Of a stretch of DNA of 64,000 bases, positions 18,201 to 25,659 are shown piece by piece. Made by a program: the position numbers and the translations under genes. The notes beneath the pieces are model-generated. The model was not told where the DNA came from, did no database searches, and saw only the letters and a program-made list of their open reading frames with translations. Numbering within the stretch: the first letter of the stretch is position 1; each line of letters starts with the position of its first letter. Source of the stretch: Planctomycetota bacterium (GTDB taxonomy: Bacteria; Planctomycetota; MHYJ01; WSZJ01; JACPWG01); assembly GCA_016197205.1 (NCBI GenBank), contig JACPWG010000032.1:1-64000 (forward strand). Direction: 5' to 3'.

Positions 18201-19119
18201 GGAGGGCGTGATCGAGAACCGCGATCTTTGTCCCGGGATCGACACGGCGGAGCGTGCGCGCGCGATGGCGGCCGTCTACGAGCGGGAGGGCGCGGGCTGG
18301 CCCATGCGCGACCGCCTGCTCTTCCTGGAGGCGCTGGGCCGACTCGACCCCAAGGGGGGCGACCCGCGGCTGGGCCGGTCGCCGATTGACATCCCGTTGG
18401 TCGACGTCCCCGCGGGAGAGTTCACGATGGGGTCCGCGCCTGGCATCGGGCACGGTGACGAGCGCCCACAGCACGAGGTCACGCTCGGCGCATATCGGAT
18501 CGGCCGGTTTCCGATCACGAACGCGCAGTACCTCGCGTTCGTGGCGGCCACAGGACACCGGGTGCCCGAGCCGGATTTGATATTTGGCGCCTACGTCCCC
18601 TGGCGGGCCGGCCGGCCGCGGGCCGATCGGCTGACGCATCCCGTCGTGGGTGTCTCCTGGGAGGACGCCGTCGCGTACTGCGTTTGGCTGGCAGAGGAGA
18701 CAGGCCTACGCTTCCGGTTGCCCACCGAGGCCGAGCGGGAGCGGGCCGCGCGGGGAACCGACGGTCGGGAGTATCCGTGGGGGAACGACTATCGCTCGGA
18801 TCATGCCAATGGCGGCGAGGCGTCCTTGAACACCACCTCGCCGGTGGGGATGTTCCCGGCAGGGGCGGCCCCGACCGGAAGCCTAGACTTGGCTGGAAAC
18901 GTTTTCGAGTGGTGCAGCACTCTGAGAAAACCCTATCCCTACATGGCCTCGGATGGGCGCGAGGTTCCCACGGCCGACGGCGCCCGCGTGTTGCGCGGGG
19001 GCGCGTGGCTCGTCGATAGGGCGAGCGTGCGCGCCGCCTGCCGCCTCGGCCTTGTTCCCGGCGCTCGTCATGGCTACGCCGGGTTTCGGGTGGTCGTTGG
19101 CGCAGGGGTCAGAATTTGA
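15229..19119 (+). CDS. Nucleoside-phosphorylase / NACHT / FGE fusion, STAND-type defence protein candidate
   Basis: 1296 residues in four parts. (1) Residues ~20-285: MTAN/PNP-type nucleosidase with Glu in LTALPVEFQAV, AVEMEGAGFLEA (base/ribose-binding Glu) and VVRGISDLIDGK (catalytic Asp). (2) ~320-440: an unassigned Rossmann-like region (ADFTILLQGWCWEGG), possibly TIR- or DUF4062-like. (3) ~550-950: NACHT-type ATPase with P-loop LLGDPGCGKTVF, Walker B LLLVDGWDEVAD and sensor LLATRTARYT. (4) ~1055-1295: formylglycine-generating-enzyme (FGE/C-type-lectin) fold with TMGSAPGIGHGDERPQHEV, PVVGVSWEDAVAYC, FRLPTEAERERAARG and LRGGAWLVDRAS. This is the plan of bacterial NLR-like immune proteins: effector, switch, sensor. 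ATG 15229 lacks a clear ribosome site. Two helicase-associated genes follow after a HEPN/MNT insertion. Function is inferred from architecture. Confidence 0.85.
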   Translation: MGEQRDPTAPTSSSARPGREDECLRAAVLTALPVEFQAVRAHLRDVREVVHPKGTIYQVGRFEASTGAWEVALLQTGAGSERAAQESERVLATFEPRVAFFVGVAGGLKDVRLGDVVAATKVYGYESGKAGRVFQPRPEVGRSHYRLETRARAVAGAADWRARCRATATATATVKGRKSKALPEPRAFVAPIAAGAKVVADRRGPVFRFLREQYGDALAVEMEGAGFLEAAHANPEVQALVVRGISDLIDGKPKSDAEGWQEIAARHAAAFAFELLATLDAAPAGDPTARPTTAAPASATTSAPATSTAASPVPPPLRVRVLATDLDLGEARTQVAEHLRRALGVVAEEGPCAGETQEAGPADFTILLQGWCWEGGHAAAAWQSADADARVALVSEEASKWPPRTQTEWSANEEVRRFRAGLAAPSIFVAPAELPERAAVAVGEFLRRRPGGAGADAAGFHDWELRYLSFCLPAWERGRTGTYEPVEAGRPGKPGGYMTQVEEVYRPDLYVPLDGDCAVWVLDADGRAHRRPEFVEASKERSSRKLPAPAEVAEGAGRAPLARWVSASELPRVVLLGDPGCGKTVFLTRLAATLAHACLGRPLALEAPTWKGLERPGGGLLIPLMLEATQLAPQAGRGVPGLVSAVQQSLRRGGGTVPAATDLEQGLAAGRYLLLVDGWDEVADAAARAGLLDALKGLAAPEACPRTRMLLATRTARYTHDATFAPQFEVVRADPLSPEQAGRLCEAWTRRPGSPAANAEGLQAAVLGLEERIVAAGAERTLVENPLLLTAVCLVHEKHGHLPNDRARLCDLLVSELCRSRRSEDPTRPGWRLDEAGKRLLLERIALGMQEAGAQAWPESRAVEMALPGVPVDEASRADRAARHLHWAAEHTGLLRFEAAEGSGAQVRFWHRLFREYLAASGLARGNLTVESIVEKLVSDGRGVDPFWEDVLRLLPGVQGGQERAEACIAALWRAADAQPARRGRFLGLAAEGVIENRDLCPGIDTAERARAMAAVYEREGAGWPMRDRLLFLEALGRLDPKGGDPRLGRSPIDIPLVDVPAGEFTMGSAPGIGHGDERPQHEVTLGAYRIGRFPITNAQYLAFVAATGHRVPEPDLIFGAYVPWRAGRPRADRLTHPVVGVSWEDAVAYCVWLAEETGLRFRLPTEAERERAARGTDGREYPWGNDYRSDHANGGEASLNTTSPVGMFPAGAAPTGSLDLAGNVFEWCSTLRKPYPYMASDGREVPTADGARVLRGGAWLVDRASVRAACRLGLVPGARHGYAGFRVVVGAGVRI

Positions 19120-19166
19120 AAATTTGGAGTTTGGAATTTGGACGCAGGGGGTAAGGAGGACGGAGT

Positions 19167-19351
19167 CCCCCTTTCGCGACGCCCCTCCTGGAGGACGCCG
19201 GATGCCCGACTTCGACGCCCTGGCGCGAGTCACCTGCAGCGAGTTCCTGACCGCCACCGACCTCAAAGAGGTCTGCCGACGTCGCGCGTTCGCCGCGCCG
19301 GCGGGCGGCGGCCGAGCGGCGCTGGATGCCCGGCTCGCGCCCCGACTCCTG
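19167..19351 (+). repeat. 185-bp direct duplication, copy 1
   Basis: Matches 20848-21032 in the same orientation with about 13 differences by eye. It includes the ribosome binding site (CTGGAGGAC), the start codon and the first ~45 codons of the SAP-like gene. The two copies bracket the HEPN/MNT pair. Confidence 0.9.
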
Positions 19352-19423
19352 CGGGGTTGGGAACCGCCAATGCTCCTCGAGCCGGAGCGAATTGACTTGC
19401 ATCGACGTCCGGACCAGCGCTAG
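19202..19423 (+). pseudogene. Truncated 5' copy of the SAP-like gene
   Basis: From ATG 19202 the frame encodes 73 residues. The first ~50 (MPDFDALARVTCSEFLTA...) are nearly the same as the start of the intact gene at 20883 and cover just its SAP-like segment; then the sequence diverges and soon stops. It lies 82 bp after the NACHT gene with its own GGAGG, the position expected for the second gene of an operon. The simplest reading is that the original second gene was split or duplicated when the HEPN/MNT pair entered. The short product could still be made; whether it binds DNA is unknown. Confidence 0.75.
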
Positions 19424-19724
19424 ACTGCGTTGTCAATGCTGGAACGTGAGCGATGGGCTACCGAGTCGAGCGCATGGCCGAAATCGCAACACTCCCGGGC
19501 TGTTCCGCGAAACGCGTGGCCCTGATCGGCCGCCGGCCCCTGATGGGGCGGCGCAGCGATCCGTACCTCCTCCTCGAAGTGGTCGAGGTCGAGTCGGGAC
19601 GGGGCCCGGGCGTCAAGCGCGCGTCCGGCACGTCGTCTGGCCGGCGTACACTCACTCGGCAGGACCGCGCGCCCGTGGCCGCCTGCTCCGTGTCCCTTTG
19701 CGACCAGCATCGAGGCCCAGCACC
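19424..19724. other. Gene-free leader before the HEPN/MNT pair
   Basis: No supported gene. It presumably carries the promoter of the toxin-antitoxin pair, but no clear boxes are visible. Confidence 0.4.
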
Positions 19725-20069
19725 ATGACCCCCGCCCTCGACTATCCGCCCGTCACACCAGAGCTTCTCCACGATATCGTTCGCCGCATCCGGGGGGCCG
19801 GCGATCCGCTCCGAATCGTCCTCTTCGGCTCCCGCGCCCGCGGAGACGCGCGACCCGACAGCGACATCGACCTCCTCATCGTCGAAGAGTCGGACCAGCC
19901 CGACTACCGCAGGAGTCCCAAGTACTACCTGGCTCTGTGCGACCTCTTCCCGTCCAAGGACATTCTTGTGTACACTCCAGAGGAGGTCCGGGACTGGTCC
20001 GCGGTCCCGAACGCCATGCCGACTTCGGCCCTGCGTGAAGGTAGAGTGCTGTATGTTCGGCCCGACTGA
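19725..20069 (+). CDS. MNT-type minimal nucleotidyltransferase, antitoxin of a HEPN/MNT pair
   Basis: 114 residues, typical of MNT proteins. The nucleotidyltransferase signature is GSRARGDARPDSDIDLL (residues ~35-51), which fits GS-X10-DXD exactly, so the metal-binding Asp pair is present; a third acidic site probably lies in FPSKDILVYT. In known type VII systems such a protein inactivates its HEPN partner by adding AMP to a tyrosine. ATG 19725 is used; the longer upstream frame is not protein-like. The stop overlaps the start of the HEPN gene by 17 bp, indicating coupled translation. The pair is bounded by the two copies of the 185-bp duplication. Confidence 0.85.
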   Translation: MTPALDYPPVTPELLHDIVRRIRGAGDPLRIVLFGSRARGDARPDSDIDLLIVEESDQPDYRRSPKYYLALCDLFPSKDILVYTPEEVRDWSAVPNAMPTSALREGRVLYVRPD

Positions 20070-20529
20070 CCTGGCCAAGGGCTGGATCGCCAAAGGCGAC
20101 AGCGACTTCGCAACCGCACGGCTCGTCCTTCAGAGCCCGGGCCCGTATGACACCGCATGCTTCCACGCCCAGCAAGCCGCCGAGAAATACTTGAAGGCGG
20201 TCGTGGCGCTCGCCGGACTGCCCATTCCTCACACGCACGATCTGGAACGGATCCTCAGTGTCTGCGTCGGCGCCCAGCTTGGCGTATCCCTTGCCCCGGC
20301 TCGACTCGCCTCGCTGACACCCTATGCGGTCCAGCTCCGGTATAGCCCCACCTTCTGGCCCGACGCCGGCACGGTTCGTCAGGCGCTCGATATCGTCGAC
20401 GAAGTCCGCGCCGCCGTCGCCGCCGCCCTCCCGCCTGGGACCGTGCCGTGCCCACCTTCCCATGCGGCCTCGGCCGCGATTTCGCCATCGCCGCCGCCCC
20501 CACCGCCCGCCCCAGCCCCACCGCCTTGA
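20053..20529 (+). CDS. HEPN-domain protein, toxin of a HEPN/MNT pair
   Basis: 158 residues. The all-helical HEPN core (residues ~5-125) shows the family pattern FATARLVLQSPGPYDTACFH, QQAAEKYLKAVVALAGLPIP and THDLERIL. HEPN toxins are metal-independent RNases or related effectors kept in check by the MNT partner. I do not see a clear R-X4-6-H catalytic motif, so RNase activity is not assured, as in other PF05168-type members. The C-terminal ~25 residues are Pro-rich and look like a read-through tail. It starts at ATG 20053 inside the end of the MNT gene. Confidence 0.8.
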   Translation: MFGPTDLAKGWIAKGDSDFATARLVLQSPGPYDTACFHAQQAAEKYLKAVVALAGLPIPHTHDLERILSVCVGAQLGVSLAPARLASLTPYAVQLRYSPTFWPDAGTVRQALDIVDEVRAAVAAALPPGTVPCPPSHAASAAISPSPPPPPPAPAPPP

Positions 20530-20847
20530 TCCTGGAGCACGGCTCGACAGCTCTCGACAAATGCTTCGTGCGCCCGCTCCTTCGCCCGCCACCCTACTTC
20601 TACTTTGCGAGTTCGACGAGGAGCCCCAAAGTAGAAGCGGAGTCCCTCCGCTTCCGGACGCGACAGGATGCCGCGTCTATTTCGGCGGGCGAACGAGCTC
20701 GCACAGTAGAACTGCGCTCCTCCAGGAAGCCAGGTCAAGACCGCCAAGTCACCGCCACCGCCGCCGACCTGCGCAGACGCCACCGCGCCGCCGCTTCCCC
20801 CGGCGACCGTGCTCATGTGAGCGTGCGTGGGAAAGCTTGGTCGCAAT
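20530..20847. other. Gene-free stretch after HEPN
   Basis: It holds short imperfect inverted repeats (CTACTTTGCGAG at about 20600 against CTCGCACAGTAG at about 20699, and AAGCGGAG/CTCCGCTT near 20635-20650) but no gene. It may be the right flank of the inserted toxin-antitoxin segment. Confidence 0.4.
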
Positions 20848-21032
20848 CCCCCTTTCGCGCCGCCCCTCCTGGAGGACACCGGATGCCCGACTTCGACGCC
20901 CTGGCGCGAGTCACCTGCAGCGAGTTCCTGACCGCCGCCGACCTCAAGGAGGTCTGCCGCCGACGCGGGCTGGCCGCGCCGTCGGGCGGCGGCCGAGCGG
21001 CGCTGGATGCCTGGCTCGCGCCCCGATTTCTG
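20848..21032 (+). repeat. 185-bp direct duplication, copy 2
   Basis: The right-hand copy of the duplication at 19167-19351. Here it is continuous with the complete SAP-like gene, so this copy retains the intact gene start and ribosome binding site. Confidence 0.9.
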
Positions 21033-22310
21033 GAAACGGCCGGCGTGCAGGAAGCCGGGCGCTCGCTCGACGAGGCCGGACTCCTGCTCCTGCACCTGAT
21101 CGCGCTCGCGCCCCAGCCCCTTTGCGTGCGCGACCTGTGGCCGCTCCTCGGGAGCGGCGACTACGCGGAAACCGGCAACGAGTACCGCTCCGCGTTCCGC
21201 CGCGCGGTGGAGGCCGTCGCCAATCGCGGCCTCGTTCTCATCGAGGACACGAACCTCCCGAGGTACAACGGCGAGAGCCGCTTCGCCCGGCTCGCGTTCC
21301 ACCTTCCGCCCGCCTTCCGGCCACTCCTGCCACCCTTTCCCGTCCCCGCCGAGCCGCTCGGTCCTGTCGGTCCTGAGCCCGGCGCATGCGACATCGTAGC
21401 CTTCTGCCGCGCCGCGCTCCGCGCCTCCATCGGCCGGCCGGAAGGCGCGCCGCGCGAGCCCGGAGGCTCATCGGACGGGCTGCTCGACCGACTCGCCGCG
21501 CTCTTCTCCATTTGCGAGCACGCCCTGCTCTTCGATGGCAAGCCGGCCGCCACGCCGGAGACGCTCCTGGGCCGCGTGGGCGACGCCTGGGTCGCGCACG
21601 GCTCGCTTCCCCGCAAACGCGAGCGCAGCGTCGCCCCGCCGTTCGTCGCCGCGCTGCACGTGCTCTCCTCCCTGCCCGCCGGGCATGGCTGCACGGTCTC
21701 CGCCCTTGCGGCCGCCCTCGAGCGTCTCCACTCCCCGGCTCCCGAAAAATCGCTCGCCGCCTGGTGCGCGGAAGGTCATAGCGCGGGCTTCCTCCTTCGC
21801 GGCGGACCTCCAGCCGACCCGCGCTACGCCGCGCGCCCGCCCGCCGAGTCGCTTTCGCTCGACGCGCCGCTCGTCTGCGCCCCGGACGGGGACGGCCTCC
21901 GCATCGACCTGGAGCGCACCGGGGTCGGTCCGCTCTTCGCCCTCGCCGGCCTCAGCAAAGCCACGGCAGATCCCACCGCCGGTCTTCGCCTCGCCCCGGA
22001 CCCGATCGCCCTCGGCCGAGCCTGGCCCGCGGCCGCGGACCTGCCCGCCCTCGCCGCCGCACGCGCCGCCTCCCCCGCTTACGAGGCTGCCGCGCGACGT
22101 GCCGCCGAGCGACACGGCAAGCTCCGCCTCCACGAGGGGCTGGCCTTGTTTCGCCTCGACGACCTTGGGCTGCGCGCCCTCCTCGGCCGCCGACTCGGCG
22201 CCCGCGGGCGCGCGCTCGACGGCCCGTACGTGGCCGTCGCTCGATGCGACCTCGACGCGGCCGAGGGACTTCTTCGGGAGAAGGGGTTTTCCCTGCGGAG
22301 GCTCTCATGA
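20883..22310 (+). CDS. SAP-like / helicase-associated-domain protein, probable defence partner
   Basis: 475 residues. The N-terminus (residues ~12-50, FLTAADLKEVCRRRGL then GGGRAALDAWL) resembles a SAP DNA-binding motif. A winged-helix-like part follows around 70-110 (PLCVRDLWPLLGSGDY). The C-terminal ~100 residues (ERHGKLRLHEGLALFRLDD, LLGRRLGARGRALDGPYVAV) resemble the helicase-associated C-terminal domain (PF13625-like) found next to XPB-type helicases, but there are no ATPase motifs. GGAGG precedes ATG 20883. It overlaps the next gene by ATGA, so the two are co-translated. Homology is judged by eye and should be treated as tentative; a DNA-binding role in the NACHT locus is inferred. Confidence 0.65.
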   Translation: MPDFDALARVTCSEFLTAADLKEVCRRRGLAAPSGGGRAALDAWLAPRFLETAGVQEAGRSLDEAGLLLLHLIALAPQPLCVRDLWPLLGSGDYAETGNEYRSAFRRAVEAVANRGLVLIEDTNLPRYNGESRFARLAFHLPPAFRPLLPPFPVPAEPLGPVGPEPGACDIVAFCRAALRASIGRPEGAPREPGGSSDGLLDRLAALFSICEHALLFDGKPAATPETLLGRVGDAWVAHGSLPRKRERSVAPPFVAALHVLSSLPAGHGCTVSALAAALERLHSPAPEKSLAAWCAEGHSAGFLLRGGPPADPRYAARPPAESLSLDAPLVCAPDGDGLRIDLERTGVGPLFALAGLSKATADPTAGLRLAPDPIALGRAWPAAADLPALAAARAASPAYEAAARRAAERHGKLRLHEGLALFRLDDLGLRALLGRRLGARGRALDGPYVAVARCDLDAAEGLLREKGFSLRRLS

Positions 22311-24202
22311 GCGAAGCGCCCGGCCTGCCTACGCTCTCGGAGCGCGACCTCGAGGGGCTCGACCTCCGCCCGTCCGGCGCCGTCGATCTGCGCCGGGACA
22401 TCTATCGCTTCGTCGAGTACGTCCGCGAGCATGGGCTCGCCCGCTCGGTGCGCGGCAACCACATCCCCAAGACCGAAGCTCGAAAACTCGCGAAGCTCCT
22501 CTCCTGGGCCGGCGAGGCCGCCGCGGTCGAGCTGAAGTCCCGCGGCGTCTGGTCCGACCGCGTGTCGGACATCGCGCGCCGACTCGGACTCGTGTCCTTC
22601 GACATCACGGGGACGTATCGCGGTTACACGAGCTCGGAACCCAGCTTCCCGGACAACGACATCGAGGTCGACGCGAAGGCGTGGAAGGCCTGGCTCGCGA
22701 AGTCGCCCGGGGACAAGGAATCCGCGCTCCTCGCGACGCTCGTGGACGCCACGGCGAACGAGTTCTTTGGCGAGGCGACCCTCCTCCCGGGGCAAGCATT
22801 CGACCTTTACGGCAGCGCCACGGGCCCGGCGGGCGCCATGAAGCTCCCGCTCATCCGGCACGGCCTCCTCAACGTATTGGCGCGCCTGCTGCCCGGCGTC
22901 TGGTATGACCTGCGCGGCTTCGTGGAATGGCTGAGCGCGGAGGCGCCGGGGCTGATCCTGGACCCGGACACGCGGTCGCCGGACCCCGCGTCCGAGAAGC
23001 GCCTCCGCGACTGGAAATTCGCCTGCGAGCGGATCCGCAAAGGCCCGAAACCCCCGCGCCCGCCCGTCAACTTCGAGGACCTGTACGAAAACTTCCGCGA
23101 GCCCCCGGCGAAAGACGGCTGGAGCCACGACGCGAAGTACCAGCTCACCACGCGGTCGCCCGACGTCTTTCACCGCGTGGAGGGACGCTACGTCGAGTTC
23201 TTCCTGCGCGAAATCCCCTACCTCCTCGGCTTCGTCGACCTAGCCTACAGAGGTGCGCGCGACCGCCACGGTCTGGACGTGGCCCCGCCCCTGGAGCGAC
23301 TGCGCGCCTTCCGGCTGACCCAGCGGTTCTTCCTGGTGCTGCGCAAGGATCCGGCGCTCGATCGGGTGCTCGCCCGGGTGCTGCCGAACCACGAGGTGCT
23401 GCTGGAGGCGCCCTCCTACCCGGACCGGGAGCTGGCCAAGCTGGCGCCCTTCGTCGCCTCGGTCAAGGAAGAGTGGCCGATGCACCACCTGCGCCTGGAC
23501 CGACAAAAGGTCGTGGAGGCCGTGGCCGCGGACCCCGCCCACCGGGGCGTCGCGGAGGTGCTGGAGGAGCTGACGGGGGCCGCGCTCCCCGCCAACGTCG
23601 CCGCGGAGCTGGCGGAGTGGTGCGGGCACGGCGAGAAGGCGACGCTCTACGAGGCGGCGGGGCTCCTGCAGGTGCGGGACGCGGGCGAGCGCGACGCGGT
23701 GCGTGCGGCGCTGGGGGACCTCGTGCTGGACGACCGCGCGGCCGGCTACCTGATCGTACGGAACCCGACGAAGGCCTTCGCGCGGCTGGAGGAGGGCGGG
23801 TGGGTTCCGCAGCGGGTGTCGCATGGCGAATCGGCTTTCACAGCCCGCGGGCTTGGCTCGGACCTGCTGGCCGGAGAGGGGGCGGGGCCGCCCGGCGGCC
23901 GTGTCGGGGCGGCGGGAGGGGGCTCGGGAATGGGCTCCGAGGGAGACGCCCCGACGCCGGGTGAGCCGGCGCCTACGCAGCTTCCGCCGCGACGCGTGGT
24001 GCGATTTGCGACCGAGGACATGGTCGCCTATCGGTGCGAGGATGCCGAGTTTCTGGCGGCCCTTCGAGACGCGCTCGTCGAGGTTGGGGAGGCGTGCCGG
24101 CTATTGGATGGGGAGAAGGAGCTGCTGGTCCGGGCTGCGGCCCTGCCGCGGGTCCGGGCGGCGCTGCGCAGGGTGGGGGACCGGTTCGAAATCGAGCGGT
24201 AG
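22307..24202 (+). CDS. Helicase-associated-domain protein, partner of the preceding gene
   Basis: 631 residues, translationally coupled to the previous gene (ATGA). The N-terminal region (RDIYRFVEYVREHGLARSV) is helical. A central part has the pattern RHGLLNVLARLLPGVWYDLR followed by GFVEWLSAEAPGLILD, as in the winged-helix part of helicase-associated proteins. A late segment (PANVAAELAEWCGHGEKATL, LVLDDRAAGYLIVRNPTKAF) resembles the PF13625-type domain also suspected in its partner. A Gly-rich linker (about 530-560) leads to a last small domain that again has the beta-alpha pattern of that family. No nuclease or ATPase motif is visible. I do not recognise a described defence system with this pair. 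Confidence 0.65.
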   Translation: MSEAPGLPTLSERDLEGLDLRPSGAVDLRRDIYRFVEYVREHGLARSVRGNHIPKTEARKLAKLLSWAGEAAAVELKSRGVWSDRVSDIARRLGLVSFDITGTYRGYTSSEPSFPDNDIEVDAKAWKAWLAKSPGDKESALLATLVDATANEFFGEATLLPGQAFDLYGSATGPAGAMKLPLIRHGLLNVLARLLPGVWYDLRGFVEWLSAEAPGLILDPDTRSPDPASEKRLRDWKFACERIRKGPKPPRPPVNFEDLYENFREPPAKDGWSHDAKYQLTTRSPDVFHRVEGRYVEFFLREIPYLLGFVDLAYRGARDRHGLDVAPPLERLRAFRLTQRFFLVLRKDPALDRVLARVLPNHEVLLEAPSYPDRELAKLAPFVASVKEEWPMHHLRLDRQKVVEAVAADPAHRGVAEVLEELTGAALPANVAAELAEWCGHGEKATLYEAAGLLQVRDAGERDAVRAALGDLVLDDRAAGYLIVRNPTKAFARLEEGGWVPQRVSHGESAFTARGLGSDLLAGEGAGPPGGRVGAAGGGSGMGSEGDAPTPGEPAPTQLPPRRVVRFATEDMVAYRCEDAEFLAALRDALVEVGEACRLLDGEKELLVRAAALPRVRAALRRVGDRFEIER

Positions 24203-24370
24203 CGTGGGACCCCATAAGCGCCGGCCGAAGTCGGGACCGTAGCAGAGCGCCCCGCGCGACTGCCGGGGCGCCCACGTGTGCTTGATCTCCCCGCCCTCTC
24301 CCGGTAGAATCCCGCCTCGCGATCGCCCACCCACCCGCAGCGTCCCCGCGCCGAACCGGAGCCCCATCGC

Positions 24371-25060
24371 ATGCTCATCCGCGCCCTGCTACTCGACGCC
24401 GGCGGGACGATTGTCTTTCCCAACTACCGACGCATCGCCGACGAGCTCGCCCGGGACTCCGTCCGCGTGGACCCGGCCGCGCTCGCGCGCGCGGACGCCG
24501 CCGTCCGCCTGGAGATCGACACGCCCGACCTCGTTTCCCGGATGGCGCACTCGACCGACGAAGAGCGCTGGTTCCGCTACGTGGAGAACCTCGGGGCTCA
24601 CTGCGGCATCGAGAGTTTTCCGATGGCGGCCCTGCGCCGACTCAAGGCGTACCACGATCTGCACAATCTCTGGGAGGACGTGCCATCCGACGTCCCCGGC
24701 ATCCTGGACCGGTTGGCGCGTCGCTACCGGCTCGGCGTCGTTTCGAACGCGAACGGCACCGTCCGCGCGAAACTCGCGCGCCTCGGCCTGACCGCGCGGC
24801 TCGAGCTGGTCGTCGATTCGCACGAGGAAGGGATCGAGAAGCCGGACCCCCGCCTCTTCGAACTCGCCCTTTCCCGGATGGGGATCGCGGCGGAGACGAC
24901 CGCGTACGTGGGGGACATGTACCACATCGACGTGGTCGGCGCGCGGGCCGCCGGCCTCTTGCCGCTCCTCCTGGACCCGCACTGCCTGCACGCCGACAAA
25001 CCGTGCACCCGCGTCGCCTCCCTCGCCGAAATCGCCGACGGCCCCGTCTTGACCCGCTGA
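24371..25060 (+). CDS. HAD-superfamily hydrolase
   Basis: 229 residues. Motif I is LLLDAGGTIV (residues 6-15): the nucleophile Asp is present, but the usual second Asp two residues on is replaced by Gly, as in the DAGGT subgroup. Motif II is LGVVSNANG, motif III the Lys in EEGIEKPDPRLF, and motif IV YVGDMYHIDVVGARAAG. It is a cytoplasmic phosphatase of the HAD-IA type with an alpha-helical cap at about residues 18-105; the substrate is unknown. The missing general acid/base Asp may slow turnover or shift chemistry. It lies 168 bp after the defence-like operon on the same strand but need not be part of it. Confidence 0.85.
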   Translation: MLIRALLLDAGGTIVFPNYRRIADELARDSVRVDPAALARADAAVRLEIDTPDLVSRMAHSTDEERWFRYVENLGAHCGIESFPMAALRRLKAYHDLHNLWEDVPSDVPGILDRLARRYRLGVVSNANGTVRAKLARLGLTARLELVVDSHEEGIEKPDPRLFELALSRMGIAAETTAYVGDMYHIDVVGARAAGLLPLLLDPHCLHADKPCTRVASLAEIADGPVLTR

Positions 25061-25383
25061 TTCGATGACCCGAAGCGGCAGGACCGGGCTCTCCTCGCGA
25101 TACAAGCCCCCGTGGAAGTCCCGGCGCGCTGATCGAAACGTCGATCCACCCTTCTCCTACCTCGGCTTACCCCCAACCGGATCGTCCATTCTCCGTGCCA
25201 CACACAGTGGCTGGAGGCGGAACCGAGGCGGGCAGATTGCGAGTGCGCACCTCCCTACAATTGTCCTTTATATCAACAGCCTTGAATATTTACATAACAT
25301 TAGCATTATTAATAAAAAATAGATATATCAAAAATATCGAAAATTTCGCTTGCCTTGCCTCTCGGCGTCGGATAGGATGCTTG
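25061..25383. other. Gene-free stretch with an AT-rich block
   Basis: The segment at about 25255-25345 is strikingly AT-rich (long runs of A/T such as TTAATAAAAAATAGATATAT) in an otherwise GC-rich chromosome. It lies just before two family A copies and one family B copy. No gene is visible; it may be foreign DNA or a promoter/terminator region. Confidence 0.6.
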
Positions 25384-25536
25384 ATACCGCCCCACGGAAA
25401 TCGGTGACCAATAGGCGAAGGCAGGTTTGGCCGCCCGCGAGGCGTAGTAACGGAGCACCACGGCGAGCGAGCGCACCAAGCAGGCGGCCGACATCGCCGG
25501 GCGAACTGGTCGCACAATTCTTCGGAGCGGTACTCA
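25384..25536. repeat. Repeat family A, copy 2
   Basis: A shorter, more diverged copy (ATACCGCCCCACGGAA at the left, GGAGCGGTACTCA at the right) with the same inner palindromes. It is followed two bases later by family B and then by copy 3, forming a compound A-B-A array. Confidence 0.8.
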
Positions 25537-25537
25537 C

Positions 25538-25658
25538 CGCCCGCGCAAGAATCACACTACATTTTCGTGGATCGACCGATGCCTGTGTGCGCGGCCCAGA
25601 GGGCCGCGCGCCCAGGAGCCCCGAGATCTGAGTCTGCGCAGTTTTTTTTGCGCGGGCG
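25538..25658. repeat. Repeat family B, copy 1
   Basis: 121 bp with perfect 11-bp inverted ends (CGCCCGCGCAA / TTGCGCGGGCG), an inner GTGGATCGACCGATGCCTG and a GC-rich central hairpin. It is present in opposite orientation at 28106-28248. Non-coding and MITE-like. Confidence 0.85.
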
Positions 25659-25659
25659 C

